Positions 1-7,913 of a stretch of 64,000 bases of DNA are shown piece by piece (within the stretch, counting starts at the first letter, position 1; every line of letters begins with the position of its first letter). Source of the DNA: Actinacidiphila glaucinigra (lineage in GTDB: Bacteria; Actinomycetota; Actinomycetes; Streptomycetales; Streptomycetaceae); the NCBI RefSeq assembly GCF_900188405.1, contig NZ_FZOF01000001.1, forward strand, positions 496,001 to 560,000, in the 5' to 3' direction. The notes under the pieces are model-generated. The model was given only the letters and a program-made list of their open reading frames with translations. It was not told the origin of the DNA and made no database searches. Both the position numbers and the translations under genes were made by a program.

Positions 1-1188
1 GGTGCCGATCTTGGTGCGGTCCCAGGGGTTGAAGGCGGTGGCCGCACAGGACTCGGTCAGGCCGTAGCCCTCCAGGACCGTGAAGCCGATGCCGCGGTAG
101 AAGTGGCCCAGCCGTTCGCCCAGCGGAGCCCCGCCGGAGATCGAGTACTCGGCGCGGCCGCCGAGCACGGCGCGCAGCTTGCTGTAGACCAGCCGGTCGA
201 AGACCTTGTGCTTGAACTTCAGGCCGAGCGCGGGACCGCTCGCCGAGTCCAGCGCGCGGCTGTACTCGATCGCCACGTCGGTGGCCTTGTCGAAGATCTT
301 CCCCTTGCCGCCGGCCTGGGCCTTGGCGCGCGCGGAGTTGTAGACCTTCTCGAAGACCCGCGGCACGCCCAGCAGCAGCGTCGGCCGGAAGGCGGCCAGT
401 TCGTCGGTGAGGTTCTTGGTGTCGCTGACGTGCCCGAGCTTGATCGGCGCCATGACGGCGGCGACCTCGACCAGCCGGCCGAAGACGTGCGCGAGCGGCA
501 GGAAGAGCAGGATCGAGGAGTCACCGGTGCGGAAGAGCGGCTTGAGGCGCTCCACGACGTTGCCGCACTCGGCGAAGAACGCGCGGTGCGTGAGCGTGCA
601 GCCCTTGGGGCGGCCGGTGGTGCCCGAGGTGTAGACGATGGTTGCCGGGGAGTCCGCCTTGGCCCAGGCGCTGCGCTCGTCCACCGTCGCCTCGGCGACG
701 TCCGTGCCGGCCGCGCCGAGAGTCTCGACCGCGCCCGCCTCGATCCGCCACACGTGCTTGAGCTGCGGCAGGCGGTCGCGCACCGACTCGACGGACTTCT
801 CGTGGGCCTCGGTCTCCACGATGGCGGCGACGGCGCCGGAGTCACCGAGGATCCACTCGATCTGCTCGGCCGAGGAGGTCTCGTAGACCGGCACGGTGAC
901 CGCGCCCGCGGTCCAGACGGCGAAGTCGAAGAGGGTCCACTCGTAGCGGGTGCGGGAGATCAGGGCCACCCGGTCGCCGGGCTGCACGCCCGAGGCGATC
1001 AGGCCCCTGGCGGCGGCACGGACCTCGGCGAGGAAGGCGGTGGCGGTGACGTCCGCCCAGTCTCCGGCCGCGGTCTTCCGGGCGATGACGGGAACGTCGG
1101 GATGCTGCGCGGCGTTGCGGCGGATGAGATCCGTCAGGTTCCCGTCCGCGGGGACCTCATAGAGAGCCGGAAGGCTGAACTCGCGCAA
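1..1188 (-). CDS. long-chain fatty-acid--CoA ligase (C-terminus cut by window edge)
   Basis: AMP-dependent synthetase that activates long-chain fatty acids to acyl-CoA via an acyl-adenylate. The reading frame is open from the window edge for 396 codons, starting MREFSLPALYEVP. The adenylate-forming P-loop YTSGTTGRPKG lies at about residues 184-194, and the GYGLTES region typical of the family lies near residue 375. Roughly 200 C-terminal residues, including the hinge and catalytic lysine, lie outside the window. The start is TTG at 1188, chosen because GAGGAG sits 8 nt upstream and the N-terminus matches actinobacterial FadD15-like enzymes. It is divergent from the phosphoesterase at 1473. 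The family call is firm; chain-length preference cannot be read from the sequence. Confidence 0.9.
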   Translation of the reverse strand, partial: MREFSLPALYEVPADGNLTDLIRRNAAQHPDVPVIARKTAAGDWADVTATAFLAEVRAAARGLIASGVQPGDRVALISRTRYEWTLFDFAVWTAGAVTVPVYETSSAEQIEWILGDSGAVAAIVETEAHEKSVESVRDRLPQLKHVWRIEAGAVETLGAAGTDVAEATVDERSAWAKADSPATIVYTSGTTGRPKGCTLTHRAFFAECGNVVERLKPLFRTGDSSILLFLPLAHVFGRLVEVAAVMAPIKLGHVSDTKNLTDELAAFRPTLLLGVPRVFEKVYNSARAKAQAGGKGKIFDKATDVAIEYSRALDSASGPALGLKFKHKVFDRLVYSKLRAVLGGRAEYSISGGAPLGERLGHFYRGIGFTVLEGYGLTESCAATAFNPWDRTKIGT

Positions 1189-1472
1189 AACTGCTGCTCC
1201 TCATCGGCGCCGGCGGCGGTGCTGGCTGCGTCCACTGCATGGTTGAGCGTGGAACGGACGGCCTGGACGTTACCCACCGGTAAAGCTTCTGCGGTAGGGG
1301 GTGCCGTGTAGATGTTTTGTGTGTCACATCGTCGTCACACGCCGGATGCCCGCTGCGGCACAGTGCGGATCCACTGGTCGGAAGCCTAGTCGAGCCCCCC
1401 TGTGACCCGCAGGTAACCGCAGCCCCGGTGTGGCCTCCCCGACCCCGTCGGCCGCGTCCTAGAGTGATCGTC
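1189..1472. other. divergent intergenic region
   Basis: This 284-nt spacer separates the acyl-CoA ligase (minus) from the phosphoesterase (plus). It holds the ligase ribosome-binding site next to 1189 and a -10-like TAGAGT at 1460-1465 for the phosphoesterase. A GTGTGTCAC...GTCACAC segment near 1319-1340 is weakly palindromic but does not match a factor I can name. No small gene with a convincing ribosome-binding site was seen. Confidence 0.5.
1460..1465 (+). promoter_or_regulatory. -10 hexamer TAGAGT, predicted leaderless start
   Basis: TAGAGT ends exactly 7 nt before the ATG at 1473, the spacing that puts the transcription start on or beside the start codon. No Shine-Dalgarno sequence is present. 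The same arrangement recurs at several genes in this window. Confidence 0.5.
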
Positions 1473-2240
1473 ATGCGGGTCCATGTCGTCAGCGACGTCC
1501 ACGGCGCCTCCGAAGCCCTCGCCAGGGCCGGCGACGGCGCCGACGCGCTGATCTGCCTCGGCGACCTGATCCTCTTCCTCGACTACGCCGACCACTCGCG
1601 GGGCATCTTCCCCGACCTCTTCGGCACCGAGAACGCCTCCCGCATGGTCGGGCTGCGCACCGCGCTGCGCTGGGACGAGGCCCGCGCCCTCGACCGCGAA
1701 CTGTGGTCGGGACTCGGCACCGACCGGCGCACCGCCATCGAGTCCGCCGTGCGCCGGCAGTACGCCGAGCTGTTCGCCGCCTTCCCCACCCCCACCTACG
1801 CCACCTACGGCAACGTCGACATCCCCGCGCTCTGGCCGGAGTACGCCCGGCCCGGCACCACGGTGCTCGACGGCACCACCACCGAGATCGGCGGCCTGGT
1901 CTTCGGCTTCGTCGGCGGCGGGCTGCGCACCCCCTACCGCACCCCGTACGAGATCGACGACGAGACGTACGCCGCCAAGGTGGAGGCCCTCGGCGAGGTC
2001 GACGTGCTCTGCTCACACATCCCGCCCGCCGTCCCCGAGCTCTGCTACGACACCGTCGCCCGCCGGCTCGAACGCGGCAGCGAGGCACTGCTCGACGCGA
2101 TCCGCCGGGTGCGCCCGAAGTACGCGCTCTTCGGCCACGTCCACCAGCCGCTCGTGCCGCGGATGCGCCTGGGGACGACCGAATGCGTCAATGTCGGCCA
2201 CTTCAACTCCACCCGAACGCCCTGGGCGCTGCGGTGGTGA
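1473..2240 (+). CDS. metallophosphoesterase family protein
   Basis: Calcineurin-like phosphoesterase of 255 residues. The metal-binding motifs appear in canonical order: DVH at residues 8-10, GD at 30-31, GNVD near 112 and GHVH near 221. Such enzymes hydrolyse phosphomono- or diesters at a dinuclear metal centre; the substrate cannot be read from the sequence. The ATG at 1473 is preferred over the longer frame because the motif set begins immediately after it and a TAGAGT -10 lies 7 nt upstream, suggesting leaderless translation. No signal peptide is visible, so it is probably cytoplasmic. It appears monocistronic, with the next gene 97 nt away behind its own ribosome-binding site. Confidence 0.85.
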   Translation: MRVHVVSDVHGASEALARAGDGADALICLGDLILFLDYADHSRGIFPDLFGTENASRMVGLRTALRWDEARALDRELWSGLGTDRRTAIESAVRRQYAELFAAFPTPTYATYGNVDIPALWPEYARPGTTVLDGTTTEIGGLVFGFVGGGLRTPYRTPYEIDDETYAAKVEALGEVDVLCSHIPPAVPELCYDTVARRLERGSEALLDAIRRVRPKYALFGHVHQPLVPRMRLGTTECVNVGHFNSTRTPWALRW

Positions 2241-2337
2241 CCGCCCCGGCGGTCTCCGGCCGCCCGACCAGGCGGTAGCCTTCACCAGCAGGCATACGAC
2301 AGCAGGTACGACGCGACGTCCCGGAGGGGCCACGGCG

Positions 2338-2781
2338 ATGGCGGAACACACCAGGTCGAGCATCACGATCGACGCGGCCCCGGCCGATGTCATGGGCGTC
2401 ATCGCGGACTTCGCCCGGTACCCGGAGTGGACCGGCGAGGTGAAGGAGGCCGAGATCCTCTCCGCCGGCGGCGACGGCCGTGCCGAGCAGGTCCGGCTCC
2501 TGCTGGACGCGGGCGCCATCAAGGACGACCACACCCTCGCCTACACTTGGGCCGGCGACAACGAGGTCCGCTGGACGCTGGTCAAGTCCCAGATGCTGCG
2601 CACCCTGGACGGCGCCTACATCCTGGTCCCGCTGGAGGACGGCAAGCGCACCGAGGTCACCTACCAGCTGACCGTCGACGTCAAGATCCCCATGCTCGGC
2701 ATGATCAAGCGCAAGGCCGAGAAGGTCATCATCGACCGCGCCCTCGCCGGTCTGAAGAAGCGCGTCGAGTCCCAGGGCTGA
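2338..2781 (+). CDS. SRPBCC (START/cyclase-like) family protein
   Basis: A 147-residue single-domain protein of the SRPBCC helix-grip fold. Family hallmarks are the opening SSITIDAAPADVMGVIADF segment, then YPEWTG, then a long C-terminal helix rich in Lys. Members bind hydrophobic ligands; many actinobacterial ones are called polyketide cyclase or dehydrase-like without evidence of such activity. The ATG at 2338 follows GGAGGGG by 8 nt. One base separates its stop from the GTG of the ArsA-like gene at 2783, so the two are almost certainly co-translated and may act together. The ligand is unknown. Confidence 0.8.
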   Translation: MAEHTRSSITIDAAPADVMGVIADFARYPEWTGEVKEAEILSAGGDGRAEQVRLLLDAGAIKDDHTLAYTWAGDNEVRWTLVKSQMLRTLDGAYILVPLEDGKRTEVTYQLTVDVKIPMLGMIKRKAEKVIIDRALAGLKKRVESQG

Positions 2782-2782
2782 C

Positions 2783-4012
2783 GTGCGGACGCTGCTGGTC
2801 ACCGGGACGGGCGGCGCCGGGCGCACGACGGTCGCCGCCGCCACGGCCGTGGCCGCGGCCACGCCCGGACGGCGCGTGCTGCTGCTCTCCGCCGACCGCG
2901 ACGCCTCCCTCGACAGGGTGCTGGGCCCGGTGCCCGTCCCGGCCGGCGGTGACGGTCCGCGGGCGGACGAGGGGGCCGCGCCGCCCTGCGCCCCCGTCCC
3001 GTCCGTACCGGGCCTGTGGGCCGCGCGCATCGACGCGGCCGCCGCCTTCCGGGCCGACGCCGCGGCCGTCCAGCAGCGCCTGGGCTCCCTTCTCGACCTG
3101 CTCGGCGCGGCCCCGCTGGACCCCGAGGAACTGACCGAACTCCCCGGCGCGGACGCCTTCGCGCTGCTGCGCGCCCTGCGGGACACCGCCGCCGACTGGG
3201 ACCTCGTCGTCGTCGACCTCCCGCCGGTCCACGACGCCCTCGCCGCGCTCGCGCTGCCCGCGCAACTGCGCCGCTACATCGCCCGGCTGGTCCCCCGGGA
3301 ACGGCAGGCCGCCCGCGCCCTGCGGCCCGTCCTCGCCCAGCTCGCCGGCGTGCCCGCGCCCGGCGCCTGGGCCTACGAGGCCGCCGCCCGCGCCGACCGG
3401 GAACTGGCCGCCGCCCAGGCCGTGATCGAGGACGCCGCCACGACAGTGCGGCTCGTCGTGGCCCCCGGCGCGCACGCCGCCGACGCGGTGCGCCGGGCCC
3501 GCGCCGGACTGGCCCTGTACGGCCACCGCCTCGAAGCCGTCGTCGCCAACCGGCTGCTGCCCGACGGGTCCCCCGACCCCTGGCTGGCCGAACTGGCGGG
3601 CCAGCGCCGCAAGGAAGTGCGCGCCCTGCGCGCGGAACTCGCCGGCACCACCACCGCGCTCCACGAACTGCCCCACCTCGGACGTGAACCCCGTGGCGCG
3701 GAGGACCTCGCCCGGCTCGCCGCGCGGCCGCCCGCCGACGCGCCCGAGGGTCCCGCCGCGCCGCCGTGGACCACCGAGGACCGGCTCGCCGCCGAGGGCC
3801 ACTTCCTCTGGCGGCTGCCGCTGCCGGGCGCGACACGCGACACCGTCGACCTCGTACGCCGCGGTGACGAACTCGTCGTCGACGCCGAGGGATACCGCCG
3901 CATCCTCCCGCTGCCCTCCGCGCTGCGCCGCTGCACCGTGGCCGGCGCGGCGCTGCGCGACGGCGCGCTGCAGGTCCGGTTCGCCCCGGATCCCGGTCTT
4001 TGGCCCCGCTGA
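2783..4012 (+). CDS. ArsA/Get3-like ATPase-family protein with altered P-loop
   Basis: A 409-residue SIMIBI-class protein. The N-terminus LLVTGTGGAGRTT aligns with the deviant Walker A GKGGVGKTT of ArsA/Get3, but both lysines are replaced (Thr at 9, Arg at 14). A Walker-B-like DLVVVDLPP lies near residue 150. The C-terminal 70 residues (FLWRLPLPGATRDTVDL onward) resemble the ArsA HSP20-like tail with WRLPLPG and a 'DELVV' segment. Classical members energise arsenite export or chaperone tail-anchored proteins; no arsenic genes are nearby. The loss of both lysines suggests weak or absent ATP hydrolysis. GTG start one base after the SRPBCC stop. Confidence 0.75.
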   Translation: MRTLLVTGTGGAGRTTVAAATAVAAATPGRRVLLLSADRDASLDRVLGPVPVPAGGDGPRADEGAAPPCAPVPSVPGLWAARIDAAAAFRADAAAVQQRLGSLLDLLGAAPLDPEELTELPGADAFALLRALRDTAADWDLVVVDLPPVHDALAALALPAQLRRYIARLVPRERQAARALRPVLAQLAGVPAPGAWAYEAAARADRELAAAQAVIEDAATTVRLVVAPGAHAADAVRRARAGLALYGHRLEAVVANRLLPDGSPDPWLAELAGQRRKEVRALRAELAGTTTALHELPHLGREPRGAEDLARLAARPPADAPEGPAAPPWTTEDRLAAEGHFLWRLPLPGATRDTVDLVRRGDELVVDAEGYRRILPLPSALRRCTVAGAALRDGALQVRFAPDPGLWPR

Positions 4013-4079
4013 GCGCTGAAAGCGCCGCCCCTGTTCGGGTACCGTCGTTGGTACCAAGCCGGAGCCTTACGGAGCCACC

Positions 4080-4481
4080 ATGAGCGAATCCACGGACCGC
4101 GCGGGCCGCCCCGACGCCGATTCCGACGCCTGGGCCAAGGCGAGCGCGGAGGACATCGCCGCCGAGAACGCCCGCAGGCGGCAGCAGAGCGGCCAGACGC
4201 CGGGCAGCGCCGGCGAGGAGCTGCGACGTCTCGCGGAAGCCGTCACCGACCGACTGTCGATGCTGCGCACCCCCGCCGCCGAGATGGCGGCGCAGGGGCT
4301 GATCTCCCAGGTCAAACAGGCCGTGGAGCCGATCGTCGAGCGCAACCCCGAGGTCTTCGACCACCTCGCCGCCGCGGGCGCCGAACTCCTGGCCGCCTAC
4401 CGCGCCGCGGTGAGCGGGCAGGAACGCCGCTGGACCTCCGGCGGGGACACCCCGCCCAGCGAGCGCATCGACCTGGACTGA
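4080..4481 (+). CDS. DUF5304-type conserved actinobacterial protein
   Basis: A 133-residue acidic protein with no signal peptide or membrane segment. The N-terminal third is disordered and charged. The rest forms amphipathic helices (EELRRLAEAVTDRL, QGLISQVKQAVEPIVERNPEVFDHLAAAGAELLAAY), and the C-terminus is acidic. It resembles DUF5304 proteins that sit upstream of glucokinase in Streptomyces. ATG at 4080 follows ACGGAG by about 6 nt. A candidate -10 (TACCGT) lies near 4040. Function unknown. Position beside glkA and after the SRPBCC/ArsA-like pair is conserved in my recollection of related genomes. Confidence 0.7.
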   Translation: MSESTDRAGRPDADSDAWAKASAEDIAAENARRRQQSGQTPGSAGEELRRLAEAVTDRLSMLRTPAAEMAAQGLISQVKQAVEPIVERNPEVFDHLAAAGAELLAAYRAAVSGQERRWTSGGDTPPSERIDLD

Positions 4482-4543
4482 ACGGCGCGACGCGGACCCG
4501 GTGCGGAGCATCGGGCCCGAACAGGGCGCAGGTCGCCCTCCGG

Positions 4544-4549
4544 TACGGT
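4544..4549 (+). promoter_or_regulatory. candidate -10 of glkA (TACGGT)
   Basis: TACGGT lies 37 nt upstream of the glkA ATG within a GC-rich spacer. It fits the TAnnnT pattern of streptomycete vegetative promoters, but a good -35 is not obvious. Confidence 0.3.
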
Positions 4550-4586
4550 TGGACGCAGCGGGGCTCGACCGAATACTGAGGGATAC

Positions 4587-5528
4587 ATGGGACTCACCAT
4601 CGGCGTCGACATCGGCGGCACGAAGATCGCGGCCGGCGTGGTCGACGAGGAAGGCTCGATTCTCGAAATCGTCAAGGTGCCGACCCCGCAGACCTCCGAG
4701 GGCGTCGTCGACGCCATCGCGACAGCGGTGCACGACGTCAGTGCCGGCCACCCGGTCGAGGCCGTCGGCATCGGTGCCGCCGGCTATGTCGACGACAAGC
4801 GCGCCACCGTGCTCTTCGCGCCCAACATCCGCTGGCGGCACGAGCCGCTGAAGGACAAGGTCGAGCAGCGCGTCGGACTGCCCGTCGTCGTCGAGAACGA
4901 CGCCAACGCCGCCGCCTGGGGCGAGTACCGCTTCGGTGCGGGCCAGGGCCACGACGACGTCATCTGCATCACCCTGGGCACCGGGCTCGGCGGCGGCATC
5001 ATCATCGGCAACAAGCTGCGCCGCGGCCGCTTCGGCGTGGCAGGGGAGTTCGGCCACATCCGCATGGTGCCGGACGGTCTGCTGTGCGGCTGCGGCAGCC
5101 AGGGCTGCTGGGAGCAGTACGCCTCCGGCCGGGCGCTGGTGCGCTACGCCAAGCAGCGGGCCGTCGCCCAACCGGAGAACGCCGCCCTGCTGCTGTCGCT
5201 CGGCGACGGCACGCCCGAGGGCATCCAGGGCCAGCACATCAGCCGCGCCGCGCGCGACGGGGACAAGGTCGCCGTCGACTCCTTCCGGGAGCTGGCCCGC
5301 TGGGCCGGAGCCGGCCTCGCCGACCTGGCCTCGCTCTTCGACCCCTCCGCGTTCATCGTCGGCGGCGGAGTCTCCGACGAGGGCGAACTCGTCCTCGAAC
5401 CCATCCGGAAGTCCTTCCGCCGCTGGCTGGTCGGCGGTCAGTACCGGCCGCACGCCCAGGTCCTCGCCGCGCAGCTCGGCGGCAAGGCCGGTCTCGTCGG
5501 CGCGGCCGACCTCGCCCGCCAGGGCTAG
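4587..5528 (+). CDS. glkA: glucokinase (ROK family)
   Basis: ROK-family glucokinase of 313 residues that phosphorylates glucose with ATP. In Streptomyces GlkA is also needed for glucose repression (established for S. coelicolor). Visible features are the phosphate-1 motif VDIGGTKIAAGVVD at residues 6-19, the NDANAAAWGE segment near 106, GTGLGGG near 135 and the ROK zinc motif CGCGSQGCWE near 167-176. Length and sequence agree with S. coelicolor GlkA throughout. ATG at 4587 follows GAGGGA. A strong hairpin at 5558-5600 ends the transcript. The call is secure. Confidence 0.97.
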   Translation: MGLTIGVDIGGTKIAAGVVDEEGSILEIVKVPTPQTSEGVVDAIATAVHDVSAGHPVEAVGIGAAGYVDDKRATVLFAPNIRWRHEPLKDKVEQRVGLPVVVENDANAAAWGEYRFGAGQGHDDVICITLGTGLGGGIIIGNKLRRGRFGVAGEFGHIRMVPDGLLCGCGSQGCWEQYASGRALVRYAKQRAVAQPENAALLLSLGDGTPEGIQGQHISRAARDGDKVAVDSFRELARWAGAGLADLASLFDPSAFIVGGGVSDEGELVLEPIRKSFRRWLVGGQYRPHAQVLAAQLGGKAGLVGAADLARQG

Positions 5529-5557
5529 GCCCGGCCCGGCGGCCACCCGTACGGCAC

Positions 5558-5600
5558 CGGTGCCCCCGTCACTCCACGCACAGGAGTGGCGGGGGCACCG
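5558..5600 (+). terminator. intrinsic terminator after glkA
   Basis: An 18-bp inverted repeat (CGGTGCCCCCGTCACTCC paired with GGAGTGGCGGGGGCACCG, one G-U) encloses a 7-nt loop. It begins 30 nt after the glkA stop and is followed by TCTTTCC. Confidence 0.85.
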
Positions 5601-5664
5601 TCTTTCCCGGCCGGGCACGCCCGCCCCGTACGACCACGCCCGCCCCGCGTGAACGCGCCGCCGC

Positions 5665-5670
5665 TACAGT
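5665..5670 (+). promoter_or_regulatory. -10 hexamer TACAGT, predicted leaderless start
   Basis: TACAGT ends 6 nt before the GTG at 5677, with no Shine-Dalgarno between them, consistent with a leaderless transcript. Confidence 0.45.
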
Positions 5671-5676
5671 GACCCC

Positions 5677-6441
5677 GTGAGCGAGGGCCGATCGCCGGAG
5701 CTGCCGGCGTCCCGTACGGAGCCGGACGGCTCCGCCGTCGTCCGCGTGCTGAGCTACAACATCCGCTCCATGCGCGACGACACCGACGCGCTCGCCCGGG
5801 TGATCCGCGCCTGCGACCCCGACCTGGCGCTGATCCAGGAGGCGCCGCGCTTCTTCCGCTGGCGCAAGGCCGTCGCCCGCCTCGCCCGCGCCTCGGGCCT
5901 GGTCGCCGTCACCGGCGGGGCCACCGCCACCGGTCCCCTCGTGCTGTCCTCCCTGCGGGTGCACGTGGAACGCGCCGAGGACGTCCTCCTGCCCCGCACA
6001 CCCGGCCTGCACCGGCGCGGTTTCGCCACCGCCGTCGTGCGCGTCGGCGGCGCCCGCCTGTCCGTCGTCAGCTGCCACCTCTCGCTCCAGGCGCGCGAGC
6101 GCTACGACCAGGGCGGCATGCTGCTCGACCGGCTCGCCGCGATGGGCGAGCCGTACGCGGTCGTCGGCGGCGACCTCAACGACCGCCCCCACGGCCGCAC
6201 GTTCCGCCGGCTCGCCGACGAGCTGCAGGACGCCTGGGTGGCCCGGCCCTGGGGCGGTGAGTACACCTCCACCCCGCACGACCCGCACCAGAGGATCGAC
6301 GCGATCTTCACGACCCCGGGCGTCGAGGTCCTCGGCTGCGGGGTCCCGCACGGCCTGCCCGGCATCACCCCCCACGACCTGAGGGCGGCCACGGACCACC
6401 TCCCGGTCCTGGCCGCCCTCAAGGTGCCCGCCTCCGCCTGA
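5677..6441 (+). CDS. endonuclease/exonuclease/phosphatase (EEP) family protein
   Basis: A 254-residue EEP-fold Mg-dependent phosphodiesterase. Family motifs occur in order: LSYNIRSM near residue 24, LIQEAPRF near 50, SCHLSLQ near 131, GGDLND near 164, IDAIF near 208 and the catalytic TDHLPV near 239. No signal peptide or membrane anchor is visible. Substrates in the family range from DNA to phospholipids and inositol phosphates, so none is assigned. GTG at 5677 was chosen because the first motif follows soon after and the frame upstream has no ribosome-binding site. It is preceded by the glkA terminator, so it is its own transcription unit. Confidence 0.85.
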   Translation: MSEGRSPELPASRTEPDGSAVVRVLSYNIRSMRDDTDALARVIRACDPDLALIQEAPRFFRWRKAVARLARASGLVAVTGGATATGPLVLSSLRVHVERAEDVLLPRTPGLHRRGFATAVVRVGGARLSVVSCHLSLQARERYDQGGMLLDRLAAMGEPYAVVGGDLNDRPHGRTFRRLADELQDAWVARPWGGEYTSTPHDPHQRIDAIFTTPGVEVLGCGVPHGLPGITPHDLRAATDHLPVLAALKVPASA

Positions 6442-6453
6442 CGGCGGGGCCCG

Positions 6454-7008
6454 TCAGACGACGGCGCCGCCGCCCGGCAGGTCGTCGTCCTCGTCGCCGC
6501 CCGGACGCATGCGCGTCACCAGGGTGGCGAAGCCGCCGAGGAAGCCGCCTATGCCGACGGTGAGCGCCCACCACGGCATCGGTTCCTGGAAGAGGACGAA
6601 CCCGAAGATCAGCAATGGCCCGCCCACCGCGGCGAGCCAGGCGAACTTCGTCGTCACGTCCGCCTCCGGGAGGGGCGGCGGCTCCGGCGGCTCGTAGTGG
6701 CCCTCGTCCGCGTCCTCGTCCAGTTCGTAGTCACGGGGACCGGACAGCACGGGGTGAAGGATGATGCGCGTCGCGTCCGGCGCCGAGGGCACCGCGGACG
6801 GGTCCGCCGCCGTCTCGTTCCCTTCGCGTTCGCCGTCCCGCTCCGCCGCCGGGACGTCCTCGGCCGCGGGCCAGGAACCCGTCCCCGGCTCGGGGTCCTT
6901 CTCGTACGCCGCGACGAGCTCGGCCCACGCCGACTCCTCGTCCAGCGGCGCGCGTTCCGGCTCGCCGCCCTCGGGCATCCGACGCTCCTCCTCCTCGGGC
7001 TCAGCCAC
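6454..7008 (-). CDS. acidic protein with two C-terminal membrane helices
   Basis: A 184-residue protein of unknown function. Residues 1-110 are very acidic and low in hydrophobics, followed by a Pro/Glu stretch. Two adjacent transmembrane helices follow (FAWLAAVGGPLLIFGFVLF and PMPWWALTVGIGGFLGGFATLVT), then an acidic Gly-rich tail. The likely topology has both ends cytoplasmic. GTG at 7008 is chosen over the longer frame because AAGGAGG lies 9 nt upstream and the GTG overlaps the stop of the lipase-like gene by 8 nt, implying translational coupling. It may tether or assist the hydrolase encoded upstream. Confidence 0.7.
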   Translation of the reverse strand: MAEPEEEERRMPEGGEPERAPLDEESAWAELVAAYEKDPEPGTGSWPAAEDVPAAERDGEREGNETAADPSAVPSAPDATRIILHPVLSGPRDYELDEDADEGHYEPPEPPPLPEADVTTKFAWLAAVGGPLLIFGFVLFQEPMPWWALTVGIGGFLGGFATLVTRMRPGGDEDDDLPGGGAVV

Positions 7009-7786
7009 TGGCCGCGTCCTCCTTGTCCGCTCGCTCTCCCGCACCCGAGAGCCGCTCCACGAAGGCGTACGACTGCTCGAAGACCGTCTCCGCGTCGTGG
7101 TCGAGCGTCGCCACGTGGTAACTGCGCTCCAGCACCGTCTCCGTGACGTCCGTCGACGACACCCGGCTCAGCACGACCGCCGAGTTCGACGGGTGCACCA
7201 CATGGTCGACCCGGCTGTGCAGCAGCAGGAGCGGCTGCGTCACCTGCGGCAGATCGTGCCGTACCAGCGTCCAGAAACGGCTCAGCGAGTGCACCGCCCG
7301 CAGCGGGGTGCGGTCGTAGCCGACCTCCTCCGAGCCCTCCTTGGCGATGTCGCTGGCGATGCCCGGCACCGAGGGGACGAAGTGGCGCAGCAGGGGGACG
7401 GCCTTCAGCTGGTGGCTGTCGGCCTTGACCGAGGGGTTGACCAGGGCGATGCCGCTGACCGCGGCGCCGTGCTGAGCGGCCAGCCGCAGGGTCAGGGCCC
7501 CGCCCATCGACATTCCGAAGACAAACACGCGGTCACAGCGCTCGGACAGCGCGCGGAATTCCCGGTCCACCTCCGCGTACCAGTCCTCCCAGCCCGTCAG
7601 CTGCATGTCCTGCCAGCGCGTGCCGTGCCCCGGCAGCAGCGGTACGGACACGGTCAGGCCCCGCTCGGCGAGGTACTCGGCCCACGGCCGCATGGACTGC
7701 GGTGTGCCGGTGAAACCGTGGCACAGCAGGACGCCGACCTCACCGCCGTCCTGGCGGTAGGGCTCGGCTCCGGGCATCAGCGGCAC
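7001..7786 (-). CDS. alpha/beta hydrolase (carboxylesterase / monoacylglycerol-lipase type)
   Basis: A 261-residue serine hydrolase resembling Est30-type carboxylesterases. It shows the oxyanion-hole HGFTGTPQS near residue 20, the nucleophile elbow FGMSMGG near residue 91, the acid in HSRVDHVV near 193 and the catalytic His in SYHVATLDHD near 223. No signal peptide is visible, so it is cytoplasmic. GTG at 7786 is selected because AGGAG precedes it by 7 nt; an in-frame ATG lies three codons later. It is the first gene of a two-gene operon and is divergent from the acyltransferase at 7914, which hints at a shared role in lipid turnover. Confidence 0.85.
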   Translation of the reverse strand: MPLMPGAEPYRQDGGEVGVLLCHGFTGTPQSMRPWAEYLAERGLTVSVPLLPGHGTRWQDMQLTGWEDWYAEVDREFRALSERCDRVFVFGMSMGGALTLRLAAQHGAAVSGIALVNPSVKADSHQLKAVPLLRHFVPSVPGIASDIAKEGSEEVGYDRTPLRAVHSLSRFWTLVRHDLPQVTQPLLLLHSRVDHVVHPSNSAVVLSRVSSTDVTETVLERSYHVATLDHDAETVFEQSYAFVERLSGAGERADKEDAASG

Positions 7787-7913
7787 CGTACGTCTCCTGT
7801 TCGGTGGAATGCGCGAAAAGCGATACCTCACAGTACGCGGACGGCCGACACCGGGGGAGAGCACCGGCGGATCTGGCGTTAAGGTCTTCCCGTCAGACAC
7901 AGGAGGTCATCGG

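Noticed and set aside
2799..5618. 939-codon open frame on the minus strand
   Set aside because: It lies opposite the ArsA-like, DUF5304 and glkA genes; long antisense frames arise from high third-position GC, and its Arg/Gly/Pro composition matches no protein family.
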